Source: Anisus vortex (Eukaryota; Mollusca; Gastropoda; Planorbidae). From it: 64,000 nucleotides of DNA. The stretch covers positions 496,001-560,000 of the forward strand of contig CASBPS010000188.1 of NCBI GenBank assembly GCA_949126835.1, given 5' to 3'. The notes under the pieces are model-generated. The model did not search any database and was not told where the DNA came from. It worked only from the letters and a program-made list of their open reading frames with translations. Position 1 is the stretch's first letter, and every line of letters begins with the position of its first letter. Below, one piece after another: positions 1 to 14,320 of this stretch. The position numbers were made by a program, and so were the translations under genes.

Positions 1-2070
1 ATTACGTTCCATGCATCACATCATCAATTCTAACATTCTATACTCATCTCATTTCACGTTCCATGAATGACATCATCTATTCTAACATTCTATACATGTC
101 TCACTTCACGTTCCATGAATCATATCATTTATTCTAACTTTCTATACATATCTCACTTTACGTTCCATAAATCCATCTATTCTAACATTCTATACATATC
201 TCTCTTCATGTTCCATGAATCCATCTATTCTAACATTCTATACATATCTCTCTTCACGTTCCATGAATCATATCATCTATTCTAACATTCTATACATATC
301 TCACTTCACGTTCCATGAATCGCATCATCTATTCTAACATTCTATACATATCTCACTTCAAGTTCTATTAATGACATCATCTATTCTAACATTCTATACT
401 TATCTCATTTCACGTTCCATGAATCACATCATCTATTCTAACATTCTATACCTATCTCACTTTACCTTCCATTAATTCATCTATTCTAACATTCTTTACA
501 TATCTCACTTCACATTCCATGAATCGCATCATCTATTTTTACATTCTATACATATCTCACTTCACATTTAATGAATCACATCAAATATTCTAACATATAC
601 ATATCTCTCTTCATGTTCCATGAATCCATCTATTCTAACATTCTATACATATCTCACTTCACGTTCCATGAATCACATCATCTTTTCGAACATTCTATAC
701 ATGTCAAACTTCAGGTTCCATGAATCACATCATCTAATCTAATATTCTATACATATCTCACTTCACGTTCCATTAATCACATCATCTATTCTAACATTCT
801 ATACACATCTCAATTCATTTTCCATGAATCACATCATCTATTATAACATTCTATTCATATCTCACATTACTTCCATGTATAACATCATCTATTCTAACAA
901 TCTATACTTATCTCACTTCACGTTCTATGAATCACATCATCTATTCTAACTTTCGATACATATCTCACTTTACGTTCCATGAATCCATCTATTCTAACAT
1001 ACTATACATATCTCTCTTTATGTTCCATGAATCCATCTATTCTAAAATTCTATACAATTCTCACTTCAAGTTCCATGAATCACATCATCTATTCTAACAT
1101 TCTATACATATCTCAACTCACGTTCCATTAATCACATCATCTATTCTAACATTCTATACATATCTCACTTCACGTTCCATGAATCACATCATCTATTTTA
1201 ACATTCTATACATATCTCACTTCACGTTCCATGAATCCATCTATTCTAACATTCTATACACATCCCACTTCACGTTCCAAAAATCACATTAACTATTCTT
1301 ACATTCTATACATATCTCACTTCACGTTCCATTAATCGCACCATCTATTCTAACATTCTATACATATCTCACTTCACGTTAAATGAATCAAATAATCTAT
1401 TCTAACATTCTATACATATCTCACTTCACGTTCCATAAATCACACCATCTATTCTGACATTTCATAATATCACTTCACGTTCCATGAATCACATCATCAA
1501 TTCCAACATTCAATACATGTCTCACTTTACGTTCCATGAATCACATCATATATTCTAACATTCTATACATATTTCACTTCACGTTCCATGAATCACATCA
1601 TCACTTCTAACTTTCTATACATATCTCACTTCACGTTCCATGCATCCATCTATTCTAACATTCTATACATATCTCACTTCACGTTCCTTTTAGCCATCTA
1701 TTCTAACATTCTATACATATCTCACTTCACGTTCAATGAATAAAATCATCTATTCTAACATTCTATACATGTCTTACTTCACGTTCCATGAATCATATCA
1801 TCTATTCTAACTTTCTATACATATCTCACATTACGTTCCATAAATCCATCTATTCTAACAATCTATACATATCTCTCTTCATGTTCCATGAATCCATCTA
1901 TTCTAACATTCAATACATATCTCACTTCACGTTCCATGAATCATATCATCTATTCTAACATTCTATACATATCCCACTTCACGTTCCATGAATCGCATCA
2001 TCTATTCTAACATTCTATACATATCTCACTTCACGTTCTATTATACAGATCATCTATTCTAACATTCTAT
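1..2070. repeat. 52-bp satellite array, left segment
   Basis: This is continuous tandem satellite. The canonical monomer starts ATTCTAACATTCTATACAT, has a CTCACTTCACGTTCC core and ends ATGAATCACATCATCT. In a 48-bp form the end is shortened to GAATCCATCT. Roughly the last 850 bp (about 1180-2070) aligns with 24.7-26.03 kb. It shares the monomers CCTTTTAGCC, AATAAAATC and the unusual TTATACA, but lacks a 308-bp block (5x52+48) present at about 25.38-25.69 kb and one 47-bp monomer. No gene is supported; short open frames come from the monomer itself. Confidence 0.97.
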
Positions 2071-2693
2071 TGTTACGAATATCGGTCATAAATGAATGAC
2101 GTAGTAAAGCATTGACCTCTTAACAAGTGCGTATCAGAGTCCAAGGCGACCAAGGTTTGACCTTTGTGCCCTGAGGGCAGTTTAAATAAAATAATTCGTC
2201 CAACCCCGTGGAAATTGGAGGATAATTCTGGATCGTAGTAATTATAGAGAAAGAGGTTAAAATGCGTATTAAGACCCTGTAGAATCTTCGATGATAGTTT
2301 TCTTTGTAAAGTCCCCACCTCCTTAAAGTTAGTTCAGTTTGAAAGTTTGTAGTGTAAAGTCGCTATATCGACACTTGTATATTTCATGTCATTTTATTGA
2401 TACTTATGTTGCCATCAGTTGATGCATTTATTGAAAGTTTATATTGAGTCTACAATTTAAATAAAATTGTTTATTCAACAACTGGAGTTGTTTGATCTAT
2501 CGTTGTTGAGAAAGGTGTTGAAAATAATTATCTCGAATATAACTACATTACTGCATAGACCTGTCAGTCAAGGAACCCCTAGCTTGGGCTACAGATTAGC
2601 AGTATCTAGAGACTTCTAATAAAGATACAATTATATTCATTGAATCCGATTTAACGAGTCGTAATAATAGTCATCATAAAGAGGACCATAACA
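2071..2693 (+). mobile_element. Solo LTR of a Ty3/gypsy-type element
   Basis: This 623-bp LTR starts TGTTACGAAT and ends GACCATAACA. It is flanked by CTAT at 2067-2070 and 2694-2697, a 4-bp target duplication. It differs from the LTRs at 26034 and 31773 by only about 2 percent by hand comparison. No internal element sequence follows; satellite resumes at once. It carries AATAAA at 2460-2465 and 2618-2623, a TTTAAATA at 2181-2188, and an inverted repeat AACAACT-GG-AGTTGTT at 2477-2492. The flanking monomers are the same as those around the complete element, so this is the recombined copy of a duplicated locus rather than a separate insertion. Confidence 0.95.
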
Positions 2694-4154
2694 CTATACA
2701 TATCTCACTTCACGTTCCTTGAATCACATCATCTATTCTAACATTCTATACCTCTCTCACTTTACCTTCCATTAATCAATCTGTTCTAACATTCTATACA
2801 TATCTCACTTCACGTTCCATGAATCGCATCATCTGTTCTAACATTCTATACATCTCTCACTATACGTTTAATGAATCACATCAACTATTCTAACATTCTA
2901 TACATATCTCACTTCACGTTTCATGAATCCATTTTTATTCTAACATTCTATACATATCTCTCTTCATGTTCCATGAATCCATCTATTCTAACTATCTATA
3001 AATATTTCACTTAACGTTCCATGAATCACATCATCTAATATTCTATACATATCTCACTTCACGTTCCATGAATCATATCATCTATTCTAACATTCTATAC
3101 ATATCTCATTTCAGGTTCCATGAATCACATAATCTATTCTAACATTCTATACATATTTCACTTCACGTTCCATGAATCACATCATCTATTCTAATATTCT
3201 ATACATATCTCACTTCACGTTCCATGAATCATATCATCTATTCTATCATTTTCTTCATATCCTACTTCACGTTCCATAAATCACATTAACTATTATAACA
3301 TTCTATACATATCTTACTTCACATTCCATGAATCACACCATCTATTCTAACATTCTATACATATCTCACTTCAATATCTATGAATCACACCATCTATTCT
3401 AAAATTCTATACATATCTCACTTCACGTTCCATGAATCACATCATCTATTCTAACATTCTATACATATCTCACTTCAAGTTCCATGAATCACGTCAACTA
3501 TTCTAACATTCTATACATGTCTCACTTCACGTTCCATGAATCACATCATCTATTCTAACATTCTATACATGTCTCACTTCACGTTCCATAAATCATATCA
3601 TCTATTCTAACTTTCTATACATATCTCACTTTACGTTCTTTAAATCCATCTATTCTAACATTCTATACATATCTCTCTTCACGTTCCATGAATCACATAA
3701 TCTATTCTAACATTCTATACATATCTCACTTCAAGTTCCATGAATCATATCATCTTTCTAACATTCTATACATATCTCACTTCACGTTCCATGAATCACA
3801 TCATCTATTCAAACATTCTATACATATCTCACTTCACGTTCTATTAATCACATCATCTATTCTAACATTCTATACAAATCTCACTTCACGTTCCATGAAT
3901 CACATCATCTATTCTAACATTCTATACATCTCTTACTTCACGTTTAATGAATCACATCAACTATTCTAACATTATATACATATCTCTCTTCATGTTCCAT
4001 GAATCCATCTATTCTAACATTCTATACATATCTCACTTCACGTTCCATGAATCACATAATCTATTCTAACATTATATACATGTCTCACTTCAGGTTCCAT
4101 GAATCACATCATCTATTCTAATATTCTATACATATCTCACTTCACGTTCCAAGA
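2694..4154. repeat. 52-bp satellite array
   Basis: Tandem satellite resumes immediately after the solo LTR. The first 125 bp or so matches the sequence after the complete element's 3' LTR at 32397, including CGTTCCTTGAATC and AATCAATCTGTTC. After that the two copies differ in monomer order. Both 52-bp and 48-bp monomers are present. No gene is seen. Confidence 0.96.
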
Positions 4155-6095
4155 ATCACATCATCTATTCTAACATTCTATACACATCTCACTTCAGTTT
4201 CCATGAATCACATCATCTATTCTAAAATTCTATACATATCTCACTTCAAGTTCCATGAATCACATCATCTATTCTAACCTTCTATACTTATCTCACTTCA
4301 CGTTCCATTAATCACAACATCTATTCTAACATTCTATTCATATCTCACTTCACGTTCAATGAATCACATCATCTATTCTAACATTGTATACATATCTCAC
4401 TTCACGTTCCATTAATCACACCATCTATCCTAACATTTCATACATATCTCACATTACGTTCCATGTATCACATCATCAATTCTAACATTCTATACTCATC
4501 TCATTTCACGTTCCATGAATCACATCATCTATTCTAACATTCTATACATGTTCCACTTCACGTTCCATGAATCATATCTTTTATTCTAACTTTCTATACA
4601 TATCTCACTTTACGTTCCATAAATCCATCTATTCTAACATTCTATACATATCTCTCTTCATGTTCCATGAATCCATCTATTCTAACATTCTATACATATC
4701 TCTCTTCACGTTCCATGAATCATATCATCTATTCTAACATTCTATACATATCTCACTTCACGTTCCATGAATCGCATCATCTATTCTAACATTCTATACA
4801 TATCTCACTTTACGTTCTATTAATGACATCATCTATTCTAACATTCTATACTTATCTCATTTCACGTTCCATGAATCACATCATCTATTCTAAAATTCTA
4901 TACCTATCTCACTTTACCTTCTATTAATTCATCTATTCTAACATTCTTTACATATCTCACTTCACATTCCATGAATCGCATCATCTTTTTTTACATTCTA
5001 TACATATCTCACTTCACATTTAATGAATCACATCAAATATTCTAACATTATATACATATCTCTCTTCATGTTCCATGAATCCATCTATTCTAACATTATA
5101 TACATATTTCACTTCACGTTCCATGAATCACATCATTTTTTCGAACATTCTATACATGTCAAACTTCAGGTTTCATGAATCACATCATCTATTCTAATAT
5201 TCTATACATATCCCACTTCACGTTCCATTAATCACATCATCTATTCTAACATTCTATACACATCTCAATTCACGTTCCATGAATCACATCATCTATTACA
5301 ACATTCTATACATATCTCACATTACTTCCATGTATAACATCATCTATTCTAACAATCTATAATCATCTCACTTCACGTTCCATCAATCACATCATCTATT
5401 CTAACTTTCTATACATATCTCACTTTACGTTCCATGAATCCATCTATTCTAACATACTATACATATCTCTCTTCATGTTCCATGAATCCATCTATTCTAA
5501 AATTCTATACAATTCTCACTTCAAGTTCCATGAATCACATCATCTATTCTAACATTCTATACATACCTCACTTCACGTTCCATTAATCACATCATCTATT
5601 CTAACATTCTATTCATATCTCACTTCACGTTCAATGAATCACATCATCTATTCTAACATTGTATACATATCTCACTTCACGTTCCATGAATCACACCATC
5701 TATCCTAACATTCCATACATATCTCACATTACTTCCATGTATTACATCATCTATTCTAACAATCTATACTCATCTCACTTCACGTTCCATGAATCACATC
5801 ATCTATTCTAACTTTCTATACATATCTCACTTTACGTTCCATGAATCCATCTATTCTAACATTCTATACATATCCCACTTCACGTCCATGATTCCATCAA
5901 TTCTAACATTCTATACATATCTCACTTCATGTTCCTTTAATCGCATCATGTATTCTAACATTCTATACATATCTCACTTCACGTTAAATGAATCAAATCA
6001 TCTATTCTAACATTCTATACATATCTCACTTCACTTTCCATAAATCACACCATCTATTCTGACATTTCATAAAAATATCACTTCACGTTCCATGA
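4155..6095. repeat. 1941-bp satellite duplication, copy 1
   Basis: This block of mixed 52-, 50-, 48- and 47-bp monomers is repeated directly, at an offset of exactly 1941 bp, in the next block. Rare variants are shared in the same order: CTTCAGTTTCC (about 4194), TTCGAACATTC, CATTACTTCCATG and CATTTCATAAAAATATC. The boundaries are approximate, placed where the copies stop agreeing. Confidence 0.9.
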
Positions 6096-8036
6096 ATCAC
6101 ATCATCTATTCTAACATTCTATACACATCTCACTTCAGTTTCCATGAATCACATCATCTATTCTAAAATTCTATACATATCTCACTTCAAGTTCCATGAA
6201 TCACATCATCTATTCTAACCTTCTATACTTATCTCACTTCACGTTCCATTAATCACAACATCTATTCTAACATTCTATTCATATCTCACTTCACGTTCAA
6301 TGAATCACATCATCTATTCTAACATTGTATACATATCTCACTTCACGTTCCATTAATCACACCATCTATCCTAACATTTCATACATATCTCACATTACGT
6401 TCCATGTATCACATCATCAATTCTAACATTCTATACTCATCTCATTTCACGTTCCATGAATCACATCATCTATTCTAACATTCTATACATGTTCCACTTC
6501 ACGTTCCATGAATCATATCTTTTATTCTAACTTTCTATACATATCTCACTTTACGTTCCATAAATCCATCTATTCTAACATTCTATACATATCTCTCTTC
6601 ATGTTCCATGAATCCATCTATTCTAACATTCTATACATATCTCTCTTCACGTTCCATGAATCATATCATCTATTCTAACATTCTATACATATCTCACTTC
6701 ACGTTCCATGAATCGCATCATCTATTCTAACATTCTATACATATCTCACTTTACGTTCTATTAATGACATCATCTATTCTAACATTCTATACTTATCTCA
6801 TTTCACGTTCCATGAATCACATCATCTATTCTAAAATTCTATACCTATCTCACTTTACCTTCTATTAATTCATCTATTCTAACATTCTTTACATATCTCA
6901 CTTCACATTCCATGAATCGCATCATCTTTTTTTACATTCTATACATATCTCACTTCACATTTAATGAATCACATCAAATATTCTAACATTATATACATAT
7001 CTCTCTTCATGTTCCATGAATCCATCTATTCTAACATTATATACATATTTCACTTCACGTTCCATGAATCACATCATTTTTTCGAACATTCTATACATGT
7101 CAAACTTCAGGTTTCATGAATCACATCATCTATTCTAATATTCTATACATATCCCACTTCACGTTCCATTAATCACATCATCTATTCTAACATTCTATAC
7201 ACATCTCAATTCACGTTCCATGAATCACATCATCTATTACAACATTCTATACATATCTCACATTACTTCCATGTATAACATCATCTATTCTAACAATCTA
7301 TAATCATCTCACTTCACGTTCCATCAATCACATCATCTATTCTAACTTTCTATACATATCTCACTTTACGTTCCATGAATCCATCTATTCTAACATACTA
7401 TACATATCTCTCTTCATGTTCCATGAATCCATCTATTCTAAAATTCTATACAATTCTCACTTCAAGTTCCATGAATCACATCATCTATTCTAACATTCTA
7501 TACATACCTCACTTCACGTTCCATTAATCACATCATCTATTCTAACATTCTATTCATATCTCACTTCACGTTCAATGAATCACATCATCTATTCTAACAT
7601 TGTATACATATCTCACTTCACGTTCCATGAATCACACCATCTATCCTAACATTCCATACATATCTCACATTACTTCCATGTATTACATCATCTATTCTAA
7701 CAATCTATACTCATCTCACTTCACGTTCCATGAATCACATCATCTATTCTAACTTTCTATACATATCTCACTTTACGTTCCATGAATCCATCTATTCTAA
7801 CATTCTATACATATCCCACTTCACGTCCATGATTCCATCAATTCTAACATTCTATACATATCTCACTTCATGTTCCTTTAATCGCATCATGTATTCTAAC
7901 ATTCTATACATATCTCACTTCACGTTAAATGAATCAAATCATCTATTCTAACATTCTATACATATCTCACTTCACTTTCCATAAATCACACCATCTATTC
8001 TGACATTTCATAAAAATATCACTTCACGTTCCATGA
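6096..8036. repeat. 1941-bp satellite duplication, copy 2
   Basis: This is the second copy of the preceding 1941-bp block. By eye it is nearly base-for-base identical, which implies recent unequal crossover, gene conversion or an assembly duplication. At about 8036 the sequence changes to the GAATGACATCATCAATTCC monomer, which probably represents the original continuation. Confidence 0.9.
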
Positions 8037-11000
8037 ATGACATCATCAATTCCAACATTCTATACATGTCTCACTTTACGTTCCATGAATAACATCATAT
8101 ATTCTAACATTCTATACATATTTTACTTCACGTTCCATGAATCACATCATCTCTTCTAACTTTCTATACATATCTCACTTCACGTTCCTTTAATCCATCT
8201 ATTCTAACATTCTATACATATCTCCCTTCTAGTTCCATGAATCGCATCATCTATTCTAACATTCTATACTTATCTCACTTCACGTTTAATGAATCACATC
8301 ATTTATTCTAACATTCTATACATATCTCTCTTCATGTTCCATGAATCCATCTATTCTAACATTCTATACATATCCCACTTCACGTCCATGATTCCATTTT
8401 TTCTAACATTCTATACATATCTCAATTCATGTTCCATTAATCGCATCATCTATTCTAACATTCTATACATATCTCACTTCACGTTAAATGAATCACATCA
8501 TCTATTCTAACATTCTATACATATCTCACTTCACGTTCCATGAATCACACCGTCTATCCTAACATTCCATACATATCTCACATTACGTTCCATGTATCAC
8601 ATCATCAATTCTAACATTCTATACATATCTCACTTCACGTTCCATGAATCGCATCATCTATTCTAACATTCTATACATATCTCACTTCACGTTCTATTAA
8701 TCACATCATCTATTCTAACATTCTATACATATCTCACTTCACGTTCCATTAATCACAACATCTATTCTAACATTCTATTCATATCTCACTTCACGTTCAA
8801 TGAATCACATCATCTATTTTAACATTGTATACATATCTCACTTCACGTTCCATTAATCACACCATCTATCCTAACATTTCATACATATCTCACATTACGT
8901 TCCATGTATCACATCATCCATTCTAACATTCTATACTCATCTCATTTCACGTTCCATGAATCACATCATCTATTCTAACATTCTATACATGTCTCACTTC
9001 ACGTTCCATGAATCATATCATTTATTCTAACTTTCTATACATATCTCACTTTACGTTCCATAAATCTATCTATTCTAACATTCTATACATATCTCTCTTC
9101 ATGTTCCATGAATCCATCTATTCTAACATTCTATACATATCTCTTTTCACGTTCCATGAATCATATCATCTATTCTAACATTCTATACATATCTCACTTC
9201 ACGTTCCATGAATCGCATCATCTATTCTAACATTCTATACATATCTCACTTCACGTTCTATTAATCACATCATCTATTCTAACATTCTATACATATCTCA
9301 CTTCACGTTCCATGAATCACATCATCTATTCTAACATTCTATACATATCTCACTTCACATTTAATGAATCACATCAAATATTCTAACATTATATACATAT
9401 CTCTCTTCACGTTCCATGAATCGCATCATCTATTCTAACATTCTATACATATCTCACTTCACGTTCCATGAATCGCATCATCTATTCTAACATTCTATAC
9501 ATATCTCACTTCACGTTCTATTAATCACATCATCTATTCTAACTCTCTTTACATATCTCACTTCACATTCCATGAATCGCATCATCTATTCTAACATTCT
9601 ATACATATCTCACTTCACATTTAATGAATCACATCAAATATTCTAACATTATATACATATCTCTCTTCATGTTCCATGAATCCATCTATTCTAACATTCT
9701 ATACATATCTCACTTCACGTTCCATGAATACATCATCATTTCGAACATTCTATACATATCTCACTTCACGTTCCAAAAATCACACCATTCTAACCTTCTA
9801 TACATATCTCACTTCACGTTCCATGAATCACATCATCTATTCTAACATTCTATACATGTCAAACTTCAGGTTCCATGAATCACATCATCTATTCTAATAT
9901 TCTATACATATCACACTTCACGCTCCATTAATCACATCATCTATTCTAACATTCTATACACATCTCAATTCACGTTCCATGAATCACATCATCTATTATA
10001 ACATTCTATACATATCTAACTTCACGTTGCATTAATCCATCTATTCTAACATACTATACATATCTCTCTTCATTTTCCATGAATCCATCTATTCTAACAA
10101 TCTATACTTATTTCACTTCACGTTCCATGAATCACATCATCTATTCTAACATTATATACATATCTCTCTTCATGTTCCATGAATCCATCTATTCTAAAAT
10201 TCTATACAATTCTCACTTCAAGTTCCATGAATCACATCATCTATTCTAACATTCTATACATATCTCACTTCACGTTCCATTAATCACATCATCTATTCTA
10301 ACATTCTATTCATATCTCACTTCACGTTCAATGAATAACATCATCTATTCTAACATTGTATACATATCTCACTTCACGTTCCATGAATCACACCATCTAT
10401 CCTAACATTCCATACATATCTCACATTACTTCCATGTATTACATCATCTATTCTAACAATCTATACTCATCTCACTTCACGTTTTATGAATCACATCATC
10501 TATTCTAACTTTCTATACATATCTCACTTTACGTTCCATGAATCCATCTATTCTAACATTCTATACATATCCCACTTCACGTCCATGATTCCATTTATTC
10601 TAACATTCTATACATATCTCAATTTATGTTCCATTAATCGCATCATCTATTCTAACATTCTATACATATCTCACTTCACGTTAAATGAATCACATCATCT
10701 ATTCTAACATTCTATACATATCTCACTTTACGTTCCATGAATCACACCATCTATCCTAACATTCCATACATATCTCACATTACGTTCCATGTATCACATC
10801 ATCAATTCTAACATTCTATACTCATCTCATTTCACGTTCCATGAATCACATCATCTATTCTAACATTCTATACATGTCTCACTTCACGTTCCATGAATCA
10901 TATCATTTATTCAAACTTTTTATACATATCTCACTTTACGTTCCATAAATCCATCTATTCTAACATTCTATACATATCTCTCTTCATGTTCCATGAATCC

Positions 11001-12240
11001 ATCTATTCTAACATTCTATACATATCTCTCTTCACGTTCCATGAATCATATCATCTATTCTAACATTCTATACATATCTCACTTCACGTTCTATTAATCA
11101 CATCATCTATTCTAACATTCTATACATATCTCACTTCACGTTCTATTAATCACATCATCTATTCTAACATTCTATACATATCTCACTTCACGTTCCATGA
11201 ATCGCATCATCTATTCTAACATTCTATACATATCTCACTTCACATTTAATGAATCACATCAAATATTCTAACATTATATACATATCTCTCTTCATGTTCC
11301 ATGAATCCATCTATTCTAACATTCTATACATATCTCACTTCACGTTCAATGAATCAAATCATCTATTCGAACATTCTATACATATCTCACTTCACGTTCC
11401 AAAAATCACACCATTCTAAACTTTTATACATATCTCACTTCACGTTCCATGAATCACATCATCTATTCTAACATTCTATACATGTCTCACTTCAGGTTCC
11501 ATTAATCACATCATCTATTCTAATATTCTATACATATCTCACTTCACGTTCCATGAATCACATCATCTATTCTAACATTCTATACACATCTCACTTCACG
11601 TTCCATGAATCACATCATCTATTATAACATTCTATACATATCTAACTTCACGTTCCATGAATCCATCTATTCTAACATACTATACATATCTCTCTTCATG
11701 TTCCATGAATCCATCTATTCTAACAATCTATACATATTTCACTTCACGTTCCATGAATCAAATCATCTATTCTAACATTCTATACATATCTCACTTCACT
11801 TTCCATAAATCACACCATCTATTCTGACATTTCATAAAAATATCACTTCACGTTCCATGAATGACATCATCAATTCCAACATTCTATACATGTCTCACTT
11901 TACGTTCCATGAATAACATCATATATTCTAACATTCTATACATATTTTACTTCACGTTCCATGAATCACATCATCTCTTCTAACTTTCTATACATATCTC
12001 ACTTCACGTTCCTTTAATCCATCTATTCTAACATTCTATACATATCTCCCTTCTAGTTCCATGAATCGCATCATCTATTCTAACATTCTATACTTATCTC
12101 ACTTCACGTTTAATGAATCACATCATTTATTCTAACATTCTTTACATATCTCTCTTCATGTTCCATGAATCCATCTATTCTAACATTCTATACATATCCC
12201 ACTTCACGTCCATGATTCCATTTTTTCTAACATTCTATAC
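8037..12240. repeat. 52-bp satellite array, mixed HOR segments
   Basis: This is continuous satellite containing several partial HOR copies. The landmark run CATTACGTTCC then ATGTATCACATCATC then TACTCATCTCATTTCACG recurs near 8.9 and 10.8 kb. A second 48-bp variant, CACACCATTCTAACC, with 4 bp lost at a different place in the monomer, occurs near 9780 and 11405. No gene or unrelated insertion is seen. Confidence 0.95.
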
Positions 12241-14320
12241 ATATCTCACTTCAGGTTCCATGAATCACATTATCTAATCTAAAATTCTATACAATTCTCA
12301 CTTCAAGTTCCATGAATCACATCATCTATTCTAACATTCTATACATATCTCACTTCACGTTCCATTAATCACGTCATCTATTCCAACATTCTATTCATAT
12401 CTCACTTCACGTTCAATGAATCACATCATCTATTCTAACATTGTATACATATCTCACTTCACGTTCCAAGAATCACACCATCTATCCTAACATTCAATAC
12501 ATATCTCACATTACTTACATGTATTACATCATCTATTCTAACATTCTATACTCATCTCACTTCACGTTCCATGAATCACATCATCTATTCTAACTTTCTA
12601 TACATATCTCACTTTACGTTCCATGAATCCATCTATTCTAACATTCTATACATATCCCACTTCACGTCCATGATTCCATCTATTCTAACATTCTATACAT
12701 ATCTCACTTCATGTTCCATTAATCGCATCATCTATTCTAATATTCTATACATATCTCACTTCACGTTAAATGAATAAAATCATCTATTCTAACATTCTAT
12801 ACATATCTCACTTCATGTTCCATTAATCGCATTATCTTTTCTAACATTCTATACATATCTCACTTCAGGTTCCATGAATCACATCATCTATTCTAATATT
12901 CTATACATATCTCTCTTCTCGTTCTATGAATCACATCATCTATTCTAACATTATATACCTATCTCACTTTACCTTCCATTAATCCAGCTATTCTAACAAT
13001 CTATACATATCTCACTTCACGTTCCATGAATCATATCATCTATTCTAACATTCTATACATGTCTCACTTCAGGTTCCAAGAATCACATCATCTATTCTAA
13101 TATTCTATACATATCTCACTTCACGTTCCATGAATCACATCATCTTTTCTAACTTTCTATACATATCTCACTTCACGTTCCATGAATCCATCTATTCTAA
13201 CATTCTATACATATCTCACTTCACGTTCCTTTAATCCATCTATTCTAACATTCTATACATATCTCAATTCTAGTTCCATGAATCGCATCATCTATTCTAT
13301 TTTTCCAGCATATCTCACTTCACGTTTAATGAATCACATCATTTATTCTAACATTCTTTACATATCTCTCTTCATGTTCCATGAATCGATCTATTCTATT
13401 ATTCTATACACATCTCACTTCACGTTCCATGAATCACATCATCTATTTTAACATTCTATACATATCTTACTTTACGTTCCATGAATCCATCTATTCTAAC
13501 ATTCTATACATATCCCACTTCACGTCCATGATTCCATTTATTCTAACATTCTATACATATCTCAATTCATGTTCCATTAATCGCATCATCTATTCTAACA
13601 TTCTATACATATCTCACTTCACGTTAAATAAATCACATCATCTATTCTAACATTCTATACATATCTCACTTTACGTTCCATGAATCACACCATCTATCCT
13701 AACATTCCATACATATCTCACATTACGTTCCATGTATCACATCATCAATTCTAACATTCTATACTCATCTCATTTCACGTTCCATGAATCACATCATCTA
13801 TTCTAACATTCTATACATGTCTCACTTCACGTTCCATGAATCATATCATTTATTCAAACTTTCTATACATATCTCACTTTACGTTCCATAAATCCATCTA
13901 TTCTAACATTCTATACATATCTCTCTTCATGTTCCATGAATCCATCTATTCTAACATTCTATACATATCTCTCTTCACGTTCCATGAATCATATCATCTA
14001 TTCTAACATTCTATACATATCTCACTTCACGTTCCATGAATCGCATCATCTATTATAACATTCTATACATATCTCACTTCACGTTCTATTAATCACATCA
14101 TCTATTCTAACATTCTATACATATCTAACTTCACGTTCCATGAATCCATCTATTCTAACATACTATACATATCTCTCTTCATGTTCCATGAATCCATCTA
14201 TTCTAACAATCTATACATATTTCACTTCACGTTCCATGAATCACATCATCTATTCTAATATTCTATACATATCTCACTTCACGTTCCATGAATCATATCA
14301 TCTATTCTAACATTCTATAC
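12241..14320. repeat. HOR family C, copy 1 (2080 bp)
   Basis: This higher-order unit begins at the CTTCAGG monomer followed by ATTATCTAATC. The same start recurs exactly 2080 bp downstream at 14321 and again at 16861. It contains the diagnostic monomer TATTTTTCCAGCATATC near 13300, in which the usual AACATTCTATA segment is replaced. Confidence 0.88.

Noticed and set aside
2073..2318. Minus-strand 81-codon open frame in the solo LTR, also at 26036-26281 and 31775-32020
   Set aside because: It is intact in all three LTRs, but they are only about 2 percent different, so survival is expected by chance. It matches no family I recognise and runs against the element's transcription.
2071..2693. Solo LTR as an independent second insertion
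   Set aside because: The flanks on both sides share private satellite variants with the complete element's flanks, which points to one insertion followed by duplication.
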